DNA of 11,300 bases from Candidatus Sulfotelmatobacter sp. (GCA_030040725.1 JASHTD010000056.1:1-11300); one strand, 5' to 3'; positions 1-7,046 are shown, counted from the first letter of the stretch. The notes: generated by a model not told the origin, from the sequence alone. Program-made: numbers and translations.

Positions 1-1058
1 GGAATGATCCAGCTCACGGTCTGCAGGTGGTTGCTCGCAATGTCGCTGAGAATCTGCGCATTCGACTGGCTCTGGTTCAGAACCACCTTGGGCGAGGTTG
101 CGGTAAAGTCCGGGCCGGTGCAGGCAGTCGCATTCGGCGGAGCGGGGCTGGGCACGCACATGTGGTTGATGGCCGCAGGCGCCGTCCACAGGCTGCCCAG
201 CGAGGGCGCATAATACCTCCAGCTCAGGTTGGCCGCGTCCAGTAAATCGGTGAGCGTCTGATGGTCGAGGCAGGGAAAGATTGGCGTTTCAGCATCACTG
301 CCCGGCGGATCTGTGGAATTGATTTCGTCCACGTACTCGGCGCTGGGAGCGGTACAGTTCGTGTTTGCACTCGCCGATGGAACGCCAGCAGGATTGTCTG
401 CCACGAAATAGCTGCTTCCGGTCGCCGGAGCTGACGTTCCTGAGAGAATAAACTGATGCGCCGGAAAGCTCGGCCCCTGATTGGTCTGGAACATTTGATC
501 CCCAAACGTGTAGGCATGCGCCATTTGAAGGTACGATTGTACGTCCGCCGGATTCACATACATGAATTGTGGGTTCGTCGGTGGACAATTCGCCGCCCCG
601 GACGTGCAGCCTACTGAAACCCCCGCGGCGCCATCCATCACGCATGTGTTCGTGGATATATTCATGTCGCACATTTCCAGAAAAGCCGCGTGTGCGTGAT
701 TCAGATCGTAGTTGTCGGGACTGCTGCCCACCGTGCCGAGATCAATCATGCCCGGCTGAGTCACGCCGCCGGAGGACTGATTGTTCAGCCAGTTGCTGGT
801 TTGAATGTTGTATTGCGTCGCGCTCGGGTTTGTGCTGCAGGCGCTGGGCGACCCGTATGGCGAGATGCACAACCCCTGAAATAAATTGTCGGGCGTGCGG
901 TTCTCCTGGAAGATGATCACCACATGTTGAATCTTGTTCGAGCCAGACACCGTACTGGGCGAACTATTGCCGCCGCCGCATCCGTTCAGGCTCAACAGAA
1001 AACTGGCAGTGCCGAGCAATATGATCGAGCCTGAGAACAATGCCAGGCGGCAGATCAT
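1..1058 (-). CDS. Phosphoesterase family lipoprotein (acid phosphatase / phospholipase C superfamily), partial
   Basis: The minus strand is open without a stop from an ATG at 1058 to the left edge, giving 352 residues and no C-terminus. The start is supported by AAAGGA six bases upstream. Residues 1-27 form a lipoprotein signal: a hydrophobic stretch (about 5-24) ending in a lipobox-like LNGC with Cys27, then a Gly/Ser linker, so the protein is probably lipid-anchored outside the cytoplasm. Residues 45-60 read HVVIIFQENRTPDNLF. This is the first metal-binding motif of the phosphoesterase family (Pfam PF04185), in which the Glu-Asn pair, here E52-N53, binds metal. YDLNHAHAAF (117-126), a conserved His at 181 and GPSFPAHQFILSGT (195-208) are further family signatures. 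The family hydrolyses phosphomonoesters or phospholipid headgroups; the substrate cannot be told here. The gene lies 166 bp downstream of FTCD in the same direction but has its own ribosome binding site. Confidence 0.9.
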   Translation of the reverse strand, partial: MICRLALFSGSIILLGTASFLLSLNGCGGGNSSPSTVSGSNKIQHVVIIFQENRTPDNLFQGLCISPYGSPSACSTNPSATQYNIQTSNWLNNQSSGGVTQPGMIDLGTVGSSPDNYDLNHAHAAFLEMCDMNISTNTCVMDGAAGVSVGCTSGAANCPPTNPQFMYVNPADVQSYLQMAHAYTFGDQMFQTNQGPSFPAHQFILSGTSAPATGSSYFVADNPAGVPSASANTNCTAPSAEYVDEINSTDPPGSDAETPIFPCLDHQTLTDLLDAANLSWRYYAPSLGSLWTAPAAINHMCVPSPAPPNATACTGPDFTATSPKVVLNQSQSNAQILSDIASNHLQTVSWII

Positions 1059-1224
1059 GCAATGTCCTTTGATTGGGGTTCGACCGTTGCGCACAACATT
1101 CCGCCCCTAAACAAACCCGGCTCGGTCGATTTCCACTCGCTAAGATGCGATTTATTTGCAACAGGCAGTGCGACGTGGCCGGAGACTTACGCCCCGTCTG
1201 TACTACGGCGTTGCCTTGGACCTT
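1059..1224. other. Intergenic gap between FTCD stop and phosphoesterase start
   Basis: This 166-bp stretch carries no coding signal I trust. Read on the minus strand, it has a weak ACGCC...GGCGT stem just after the FTCD stop, without a T run, so it is not a convincing intrinsic terminator. AAAGGA at 1065-1070 is the ribosome binding site of the phosphoesterase gene. I found no clear promoter pair, so read-through from FTCD remains possible. Confidence 0.5.
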
Positions 1225-2700
1225 CTATATCTTCAAAGTTTCCGCTCTGCTGCGCACCCCCAACGCAAAACTCTGATCTTTCAGAGGCGCCAGATTGATC
1301 TCCACATTCGCCAGTGCGCCAGTCACTGCCGCTTTCGCCAGCGCCTGCGCCGTGACCAAATCCGATTTCATCTTCGGATTCGTAATTCCCTCCAGTACCG
1401 AGGCAATCTGAGCAACTTTCTTTGATTTCTCCGCTGCACCTAGAGGTACGCTCGTAGCCTGCTTCAGCGCCGCATCAATCGCAGCATGATTCTCACCGCC
1501 GGCGGCTTTCGCATCCTTATAAGCTTTCACCACAGCGTCATACGCTGCAGAATCGGCGTCGATTGCGGCCTTTAATTCCTCCCGCAAGCCGCTCAACTCG
1601 GCAATGGCCCCGCTCAACTCGGATTCATATTGCAAATACGCTTTCTTCCCCCGGGACATCGATGCCACCATCGTCGCCAATCCAGCAGCCATCGCGCCCG
1701 CCGCCGCCGCAGCGCTTCCTCCACCGGGCGTCGCCGTCGGCGCAGCCAGTTGCTCAATGAACGGCTCAACTCCCGCCCGCAGCCCACCCACCGCTGTCTT
1801 GCCACCCATCACTGCGGCCAAACGATTTTCCAGAATCAGCGACGAATCAAAATTCTCCACTTGCAAAAACCACTCGGCGGCCTGCTCCAACGCTTTCTTT
1901 GGAATCAACCCCACAATCTCGCTCGATACCGGAGCCACTCCGTAACGCGCCGCCTCCCGTTTCACCATCTCAAAGACGCGGTGCACCGGCGTCTGCTCAA
2001 AATCCGTCAGATTCATCGAAACCTGCGCCAGCCCGCGCACCAGGAAACCCGCGCCCTTCACAAAGCGCATCCCGCCGCTCGAAAATCTCACCGCTTTGGC
2101 AATTTTCTTCGCGATCTCAACGTCCGGTGTGTTTAAAAAAACGTTGTAAGCAATTAGAAACTTCCTCGCTCCGACCACCGTCGCACCCGCCGTCGGATGC
2201 ACTCTCGCCTCGCCAAAATCCGGCTTCCGTGCCGGATTTGTGGCGATTTCCGCGCGAATCCCTTCAAATTGCCCCCGCCTTATGTTTTCCAGATTCTGCC
2301 GCTCCGGCGTGCTCGCGGCAGCTTCGTACAAATAAACCGGAATCTGGTACCGCTTCCAGATTTCCGCGCCCACGTGCCTCGCCATGGCCACGCAATCTTC
2401 GATCGACACTCCATCGATCGGAATGAACGGCACCACATCCGCCGCTCCCATGCGCGGATGCGCCCCTTTATGCACGCATAGGTCAATCAACTCAGCGGCC
2501 TTCCCCACACCGCGAATCGCCGCTTCCTGAATCGCCTCGCGCTCACCCACCAGCGTGATCACACAACGATTGTGATCCGCATCCATCTCGCGGTCGAGCA
2601 CATACACACCATCCATCTTCACGGCCGCAACAATCGCATCGACTTTCGCGCGATCCCGGCCTTCAGAAAAATTCGGCACACACTCCACGATCGTAGACAT
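1225..2700 (-). CDS. ftcD: Bifunctional glutamate formimidoyltransferase / formimidoyltetrahydrofolate cyclodeaminase
   Basis: This 491-residue cytosolic enzyme should transfer the formimino group of N-formimidoyl-glutamate to tetrahydrofolate and then release ammonia to give 5,10-methenyl-THF, linking histidine breakdown to the one-carbon pool. The N-terminus IVECVPNFSEGRD (4-16) is the canonical start of the transferase, which fixes the ATG at 2700. HKGAHPRMGA (77-86) carries the conserved His81, corresponding to the catalytic histidine near position 82 in mammalian FTCD. The transferase part runs to about residue 297. The cyclodeaminase domain (about 310-491) shows the glycine loop PTATPGGGSAAAAAG (321-335), the SDL motif (446-448) and a NVEINL element near 465. 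Many bacteria encode the two activities separately; here they are fused as in animals. No other histidine-utilisation gene is in the window. There is no Shine-Dalgarno sequence; a -10-like box sits 8 bases before the ATG. Confidence 0.95.
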   Translation of the reverse strand: MSTIVECVPNFSEGRDRAKVDAIVAAVKMDGVYVLDREMDADHNRCVITLVGEREAIQEAAIRGVGKAAELIDLCVHKGAHPRMGAADVVPFIPIDGVSIEDCVAMARHVGAEIWKRYQIPVYLYEAAASTPERQNLENIRRGQFEGIRAEIATNPARKPDFGEARVHPTAGATVVGARKFLIAYNVFLNTPDVEIAKKIAKAVRFSSGGMRFVKGAGFLVRGLAQVSMNLTDFEQTPVHRVFEMVKREAARYGVAPVSSEIVGLIPKKALEQAAEWFLQVENFDSSLILENRLAAVMGGKTAVGGLRAGVEPFIEQLAAPTATPGGGSAAAAAGAMAAGLATMVASMSRGKKAYLQYESELSGAIAELSGLREELKAAIDADSAAYDAVVKAYKDAKAAGGENHAAIDAALKQATSVPLGAAEKSKKVAQIASVLEGITNPKMKSDLVTAQALAKAAVTGALANVEINLAPLKDQSFALGVRSRAETLKI

Positions 2701-2708
2701 AACGCAGA

Positions 2709-2738
2709 AGGATAGCTGGCGCAGAGTCCGGGAAGCAA
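2709..2738 (-). promoter_or_regulatory. Possible promoter of FTCD, near-leaderless
   Basis: On the minus strand, TTGCTT (2738-2733) and TATCCT (2714-2709) are separated by 18 bases and resemble -35 and -10 boxes (3/6 and 4/6 matches to consensus). The -10-like box ends 8 bases before the FTCD ATG, so transcription would begin at or next to the start codon. The absence of a Shine-Dalgarno sequence agrees with this. It is a weak match by eye. Confidence 0.3.
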
Positions 2739-2797
2739 CTTTGTGTCATTTCAGACTTCCCCACTTTCGTGCACCCCAGCCCATCGTCAGTGCTACT

Positions 2798-2825
2798 TTG
2801 GTTTGCCCTGCAATCTGTTTAGAAT
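2798..2825 (+). promoter_or_regulatory. Possible sigma70-type promoter of the kinase gene
   Basis: TTGGTT (2798-2803) and TAGAAT (2820-2825) are spaced by 16 bases; TAGAAT matches the -10 consensus at 5 of 6 positions and TTGGTT matches the -35 consensus at 3 of 6. The predicted transcript would start near 2832 and have a leader of only about 14 bases before the kinase ATG at 2846. The divergent 145-bp gap (2701-2845) would thus hold back-to-back promoters for FTCD and the kinase. Confidence 0.35.
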
Positions 2826-2845
2826 GAAAACCTGCGGGCATTCCA

Positions 2846-5482
2846 ATGCCGGACGATATCAAGACGCCCCCTGTCGTCGCTGATGTTCTCACGGGCACGC
2901 TCGTGGGGCGTTACGTTGTGGGGCAGCGCATCGGCGCTGGCGGCATGGGACAGGTTTTCCTTGCCGAAGATCCCACCCTGCGCCGTCAGGTCGCCATCAA
3001 GCGGGCCACCCGCCGTGCGGATGCCGATTCCCGCGATCGTAAACACTTTCTGAAAGAAGCCCAGCGCGCCTCCGCCCTCAATCACACCAACGTTGGCGGA
3101 GTCTACGACGTGGTCGAGCACGCCGGCGAATTCTGGCTCGTCATGGAGTACGTGGAGGGCCAGACGCTGCGCCATCGCCTCAAGCAGCCGATATCCTCCG
3201 AGGAATTTTTCGCTATCGCAGCCCAATGCTGCGAAGGCCTGCAGGCCGCGCACGAAAAAGGCATCATTCACGGCGATATCAAACCAGAAAACATCATGAT
3301 CACTCCCGGTAACCGGGTGAAGATCCTTGATTTCGGTGTTGCCCGCCGCGCCTTTCGACCGGCCAATCCAGATGATGCCACCAAAAGCATAGAGACCATG
3401 ACCGCTTCCGGCGGCACGCCCGCCTATATGGCTCCGGAAGTGCTCCTGCAGAAACCCGACGATGGCCGCTCCGATATTTTTTCTCTTGGCCTCGTCTTCT
3501 ACGAAATGCTCGGCGGCGAGCAGCCTTTCCACAGCGACAGCCTCGCCACCACCGTCGCCCGCATTGTTCACGAAGAGCCGCCCCCGCTGAAAAATGTTTC
3601 CGGCCCGCTCGCCGCTGTCATCTCCCGCGCGATGGCAAAAAATCCGGACGCGCGCTATCCCACGGCCTCAGCTCTCCTCGAAGATTTGCGACGCGTGCAG
3701 GAAGGCGGCAAGCCCAGGCGCGCGTCATCCACTCCCGGCATATTTCATCGATATCGCGCACTCACAGCCATCGCAATCGTGGTTGTCTTTCTCGGCGGGC
3801 TCTTCGCCTATCGTTCCCTGCATCGCGCCTTCTCAACCGCGAACAACGGCGCACAAGCCCCATCGGCCCAATCCGGCGGCTTGCCGCAAACCAAAATTCT
3901 CGCCGTCCTTCCTTTCGCCCCTCCTGCTAATGCCGACGCCAAACTCACCGCCCTCGGCGAAGGACTTGTCGAAAGCCTCGGGGCCAAATTGGGGGGCCTC
4001 AGCAATGACCGCGCTTTCGAGGTCATCCCGCCGCGGAATTTGCAGGAAAAAAATATCTCCACCCTCTCGGATGCGGCACGCATGTTCGGCGCAAACCTTG
4101 GACTTGCCGTCACCCTCGAGCCTAACGGTGAGCTGATCAAAGTTTCCTACTCGCTGAACAGCGCTAAAAACAACGCCTCACTCGGCGGCGATTCCCTGTC
4201 CGTCCCTGCCTCCGACGTCTTCTCCGCCGAAAGCAATGTCGCCGATGGCGCCGTCAAAATCCTCAGGCTGCAGCTTCGCCCGGAAGAAGAAACTGCTCTC
4301 AAAGTCCACGGCACCGACCAACCTGAAGCCTACAGATACTATTTGCAGGCCCAAGGCTATCTGCTCGACAGCAGCAAAATTGAGAATCTCGACAACGCGG
4401 CATTGATGGCCCGCGAAGCGCTAAAGCTCGATCCCAATTTCGGCATGGCCAAAGCCGCTCTGGGTGAAAGTGACTGGCTCAGGTACACCGGCACGAAAGA
4501 CAAAAAATGGATCGCGCCCGCGCAGGCCGAATGCAATGATGCGGTAAAGCTCGGCAACGCCGGCGCCGCTGGACACATCTGTCTTGGCCGGATCGAAGAT
4601 GGGACGGGAGAGCATGATGCGGCGGTGAACGAGTTCCAGGCCGCTCTCAGTCTTGAACCCCTGAACGAAGAAGCCGCGATCGAGTTAGCCCGCGCCTTTG
4701 AGAACGAGGGAAAAATTACGGAAGCGGAAGCTACCTTTCAGCAGGCAATTCAGTCGCATCCCAACAGCCGCAACAGCTACAACGAAGCCGGAAGGTTTTA
4801 CCAGCGCCGTAACGAATACGACAAAGCATTGCAGATGTATGCCAAGGTCATTCAGATTGCTCCCGAGTGGTATGGCACGTACGTGAATACCGGAGCCATT
4901 TACGCCGAAATGGGACAGTACGACAAAGCGATTGATCCATTAAAGAAATCCGTCGCCCTTCGCCCAACCTATGCGGGATATGTCAATCTAGGCGTAGCCT
5001 ATTCCGGCCTACAGAAGTTTTCCGAAGCCGCCGGCGCATACGAGGAAGCCGCCAAATTGAACCCGAGGGAATATGTAACCTGGGGAAATCTGGGAGCCGC
5101 GCGCTATTACTCCGGGGCAAAAGACCAATCTGTAGACCCTTACCGCCGGGCGGTCGAGCTCGCCACCCAGGCCCTCAAGGTCAATCCTCACGATCCGGAT
5201 GTGCTCAGCAACTTAGCCGGTTACTACTCCATGCTGGGCGACCGCAAGAACTCTTTGCTCTATCTTGGGCAAGCCCTGCAGTACGGGCACAACGATAAAG
5301 ATGTATTTTGGGACGCCGCCGAAGTATATAACCAGTTGGGAGAATCCGGCCTCGCCTTGGAATTTCTGGCAAAAATGGTACAGGCGGGGTATACTCCCGA
5401 AAAAATTCGGAGTTTGCACGAATTCGATAACTTGGCCAATACGCCGGGTTATCAGCAATTGATGAGGTCTTCTCATCAGTAA
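2846..5482 (+). CDS. Transmembrane Ser/Thr protein kinase with TolB-like and TPR domains
   Basis: 878 residues. The kinase domain spans about 24-285: glycine loop IGAGGMGQVF (29-38), VAIK with Lys52, helix-C Glu71, catalytic loop HGDIKPEN (142-149) with Asp144, DFG (162-164), GTPAYMAPE (190-198) and DIFSLGLVFYE (210-220). All catalytic residues are present, so it should be active, but Gly replaces Arg before the catalytic Asp (a non-RD kinase). A basic stretch precedes one membrane segment at about 305-322. The following KILAVLPFAP (350-359) and the region to about 480 look like a TolB/FlgO-type domain. TPR-like units fill about 510-850 (for example 646-679, 680-712 and 713-746). By topology the kinase is cytoplasmic and the TolB/TPR part extracytoplasmic, suggesting a one-protein sensor-kinase. 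Ligand and targets are unknown. The Shine-Dalgarno sequence is weak. Confidence 0.93.
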   Translation: MPDDIKTPPVVADVLTGTLVGRYVVGQRIGAGGMGQVFLAEDPTLRRQVAIKRATRRADADSRDRKHFLKEAQRASALNHTNVGGVYDVVEHAGEFWLVMEYVEGQTLRHRLKQPISSEEFFAIAAQCCEGLQAAHEKGIIHGDIKPENIMITPGNRVKILDFGVARRAFRPANPDDATKSIETMTASGGTPAYMAPEVLLQKPDDGRSDIFSLGLVFYEMLGGEQPFHSDSLATTVARIVHEEPPPLKNVSGPLAAVISRAMAKNPDARYPTASALLEDLRRVQEGGKPRRASSTPGIFHRYRALTAIAIVVVFLGGLFAYRSLHRAFSTANNGAQAPSAQSGGLPQTKILAVLPFAPPANADAKLTALGEGLVESLGAKLGGLSNDRAFEVIPPRNLQEKNISTLSDAARMFGANLGLAVTLEPNGELIKVSYSLNSAKNNASLGGDSLSVPASDVFSAESNVADGAVKILRLQLRPEEETALKVHGTDQPEAYRYYLQAQGYLLDSSKIENLDNAALMAREALKLDPNFGMAKAALGESDWLRYTGTKDKKWIAPAQAECNDAVKLGNAGAAGHICLGRIEDGTGEHDAAVNEFQAALSLEPLNEEAAIELARAFENEGKITEAEATFQQAIQSHPNSRNSYNEAGRFYQRRNEYDKALQMYAKVIQIAPEWYGTYVNTGAIYAEMGQYDKAIDPLKKSVALRPTYAGYVNLGVAYSGLQKFSEAAGAYEEAAKLNPREYVTWGNLGAARYYSGAKDQSVDPYRRAVELATQALKVNPHDPDVLSNLAGYYSMLGDRKNSLLYLGQALQYGHNDKDVFWDAAEVYNQLGESGLALEFLAKMVQAGYTPEKIRSLHEFDNLANTPGYQQLMRSSHQ
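5461..5477 (+). repeat. Perfect 6-bp inverted repeat at the kinase 3' end
   Basis: GATGAG (5461-5466) and CTCATC (5472-5477) can pair across a 5-base loop, inside the last codons of the kinase gene. A second short stem (TCCGCG with CGCGGA, about 5484-5502) lies just after the stop. Neither is followed by a T run, so a role in termination is uncertain. Confidence 0.3.
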
Positions 5483-5514
5483 GTCTCCGCGAACGTCCGC
5501 GGAAGGGGACCAGC

Positions 5515-5553
5515 TTAGAAAACCAGGTTAGAAAACCAGGTTAGAAAATCCAG
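5515..5553 (+). repeat. Tandem array of three 13-bp direct repeats
   Basis: TTAGAAAACCAGG occurs at 5515-5527 and again, identically, at 5528-5540. A third copy at 5541-5553 has a single-base insertion or shift (TTAGAAAATCCAG). The array lies in the 126-bp gap between the kinase stop and the first small-protein gene. Because the unit is 13 bases, its TAG falls at 5516, 5529 and 5542, which puts a stop in each of the three plus-strand frames. The array could be a binding-site cluster or simply slippage product; the sequence does not decide. Confidence 0.85.
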
Positions 5554-5608
5554 CCGGGGGCTTTCACTTCCATGATGCGCCCGGGCAATCCGAAAGGAAT
5601 AACTAATT

Positions 5609-5947
5609 ATGGCAACCGCTCGCGTACCCAACACACCAACACCGACCACGCGCACGCCCAACCTGTGTAGCGATTTTGATGCCGATGCCGGGGACTCTGT
5701 CGATTTCCAGAACATTCCCTCGACCTGCAACTACCAAAGCCACAACTGCGAGATCACGGCTGGCACCACGACATGGCCCTTCACTTCGGGCCCGCCCATC
5801 TATCTCCCGCCTCCCAGCACCATCACGCTTAAGTCCAACTTGCAGGATGGAGAATACAATTACAACGTAAGCTGTTGCGACACGGACAACGCGCAGCATA
5901 CAGTAACCGTCGGCGACTCAATGCGCCGCACTCATCGCCACAAGTAG
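5609..5947 (+). CDS. Small cysteine-containing protein of unknown function, copy 1
   Basis: 112 residues, starting at ATG 5609 with AAAGGA (5593-5598) ten bases upstream. I do not recognise the family. There is no signal peptide or membrane segment. The N-terminus is rich in Pro and Thr (residues 6-17), followed by a compact domain with Cys20, Cys40, Cys47 and an adjacent Cys89-Cys90 pair, and a short basic tail RRTHRHK (106-112). The pattern of short alternating strands ending in GEYNYNVSCC (81-90), with TWPF..GPPIYLP (55-67) before it, suggests an all-beta sandwich, loosely like a cupredoxin, but copper ligands are not evident. The domain aligns along its length with the protein encoded immediately downstream: shared C.DF.A..G..V...NIP, TWPF..GP.I.LP.P, a Ser-Asn/Asp-Leu and SCC. 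That conservation is the best evidence that both are real coding regions. Confidence 0.75.
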   Translation: MATARVPNTPTPTTRTPNLCSDFDADAGDSVDFQNIPSTCNYQSHNCEITAGTTTWPFTSGPPIYLPPPSTITLKSNLQDGEYNYNVSCCDTDNAQHTVTVGDSMRRTHRHK

Positions 5948-6003
5948 ACCGGACTCCGGGCGGAGACATTCACGGAAGAATCTTCTCCGCCCACTTTCGA
6001 TTA

Positions 6004-6312
6004 TTGCAGATTGTCGCTCGAGCCCCGACCGATCGAATCGCCGAGGGAACTTCTATACCTACGCCCCGCAACATCCCGATCTGCCAGGACTTCACGGCCA
6101 AGCCCGGTGAAGGCGTGAACTGGACCAACATTCCTCCCTCAGGCTGCGTCCTTACCGCCGATGGAAATAAGACCTGGCCCTTTAACATCGGCCCGTCTAT
6201 CCATCTGCCTTCTCCCGCGGCCGTCGGCATCCGCAGCGACCTGCCCGCCGGAGCCTATTACTTCGTCGCCAGTTGCTGCCCGAAACCCATCTGCGTCACC
6301 GTGACGAAGTAA
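6004..6312 (+). CDS. Small cysteine-containing protein of unknown function, copy 2 (start uncertain)
   Basis: A paralogue of the preceding gene, lying 107 bp after its stop if measured to the conserved domain. The recognisable part runs from about 6055 to the TAA at 6310-6312. It includes ICQDFTAKPGEGVNWTNIP, then TWPFNIGPSIHLPSP, then SDLPAGAYYFVASCC, each matching copy 1. No ATG or GTG lies in frame between the end of copy 1 and the conserved domain. TTG 6004, given here, is the only near-canonical option and has no ribosome binding site. A good Shine-Dalgarno (GAGGGA, 6043-6048) sits six bases before an ATA codon at 6055, which is where an ATG is expected by comparison with copy 1. The frame opens with ATG 5875, but that lies inside copy 1. 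Either the start has mutated, making a recent pseudogene, or an unusual start is used. Confidence 0.6.
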   Translation: MQIVARAPTDRIAEGTSIPTPRNIPICQDFTAKPGEGVNWTNIPPSGCVLTADGNKTWPFNIGPSIHLPSPAAVGIRSDLPAGAYYFVASCCPKPICVTVTK

Positions 6313-6326
6313 GTTGCGCATATCTG

Positions 6327-6394
6327 GTCATCTTGAGCGGAGCAGCCGGTTCGCCATCACGAACCAACCCTGCGCAGTCGAACGATCCCTGGCA
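6327..6394. repeat. Degenerate dispersed intergenic repeat with internal hairpin
   Basis: GTCATCTTGAGCGGAGC (6327-6343) and GCGCAGTCGAACGATCCCTG (6372-6391) resemble the two ends of a repeat I remember as frequent between genes of Acidobacteriota (GTCATCCTGAGCGGAGC ... GCAGTCGAAGGATC). Between them GGTTCG (6348-6353) pairs perfectly with CGAACC (6360-6365) around a 6-base loop. The element fills the space between two convergent genes and could serve as a bidirectional terminator or be a relic mobile element. The match to the repeat family is from memory, not from a search. Confidence 0.5.
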
Positions 6395-6437
6395 GCTTCG
6401 GCGCACGACCGCGCCAGATCTGCTAGTTCACTCGGCT

Positions 6438-7046
6438 CTATCTCTTCCAGAACCTTCCCACGCCCAGCCTCACTTCCACCGAATTCAACCCGGGGTTATA
6501 CGACGCCAATCCCGCATTTGAAATGTGAAGATAGCGCAACTCGACGCTCCAGTTATATTTTTCGCTCAGAATATGCGTGCCCAGCGCCGCGCTTGGCGTA
6601 AAGTTCACATCGTTTGTATACGTGGGAACATTATGATCGCTGAACAGCGTTCCACCGCCCAATTCCAGATATGGCGAGAATCGCCCGCGCCTCACGAAAT
6701 CCCATTTCAATCCCAGCGGAGTGAATCCCCATCCGTACGCCGTGTTCGTCGGCTGAAAAATCAGATACACCGGCACCAGATCGATCGTGTACTCGAATCG
6801 TCCTCGCAAGAATGAGGGCAAATGGACATCCGAGATGACCCTTCCATATCGCAGACCGACGTCGAATACTTCCGTATTTGAAGTCCCGCCAGCCACAGAA
6901 TGCCCACCCGCGGCCCACATTTGAATCTCATTTGAACCCTGCTGCGGCGCAGATTCCCCCTGACTAAATGCGGTTCCCGGTGTAAGGAAGATGAATAACC
7001 ACGAATAAAAACAGGAAAACAGTAAAAAGGTTCTGGCCTTGCTCAT
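6438..7046 (-). CDS. PagL-like lipid A 3-O-deacylase / acyloxyacyl hydrolase family outer-membrane protein
   Basis: About 202 residues from ATG 7046. An ATG three codons upstream (7055) is directly abutted by AGGGA, which leaves no spacing, while the same AGGGA is nine bases from 7046, so 7046 is preferred. A signal peptide (hydrophobic LLFSCFYSWLFIFL, cleavage after AFS near residue 28) leads to the periplasm. The rest alternates polar and hydrophobic residues as in a small outer-membrane beta-barrel and ends in Phe-Trp-Lys-Arg. LHISNAGL followed by NPGLN matches the active-site region of the PagL family (Pfam PF09411), which removes the 3-O acyl chain of lipid A; the catalytic His and Ser correspond to His174 and Ser176 in this numbering. 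The catalytic Glu expected about 12 residues after the Ser is Asn here, with a Glu three residues further on. Activity is therefore likely but not certain. The gene is convergent with small-protein copy 2 and divergent from the propeller gene. Confidence 0.85.
   Translation of the reverse strand: MSKARTFLLFSCFYSWLFIFLTPGTAFSQGESAPQQGSNEIQMWAAGGHSVAGGTSNTEVFDVGLRYGRVISDVHLPSFLRGRFEYTIDLVPVYLIFQPTNTAYGWGFTPLGLKWDFVRRGRFSPYLELGGGTLFSDHNVPTYTNDVNFTPSAALGTHILSEKYNWSVELRYLHISNAGLASYNPGLNSVEVRLGVGRFWKR

Noticed and set aside
224..672. Minus-strand frames of 97 and 125 codons inside the phosphoesterase region
   Set aside because: They are out of frame with the continuous 352-codon phosphoesterase frame, which has family motifs from end to end.
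1604..2426. Several overlapping plus-strand frames of 110-175 codons opposite FTCD
   Set aside because: Arg/Pro/Ser-rich composition typical of antisense shadows of a GC-rich gene; the minus-strand frame is an unmistakable FTCD.
2819..3571. Open frame of 250 codons on the minus strand, opposite the kinase domain
   Set aside because: It lies entirely antisense to highly conserved kinase motifs, has no signal, domain or ribosome binding site of its own, and long antisense frames opposite bacterial kinases in GC-rich DNA are a common artefact.
5875..6003. ATG 5875 as the start of small-protein copy 2
   Set aside because: It lies within copy 1, giving a 73-bp overlap and an N-terminal extension of low-complexity character not found in the paralogue.
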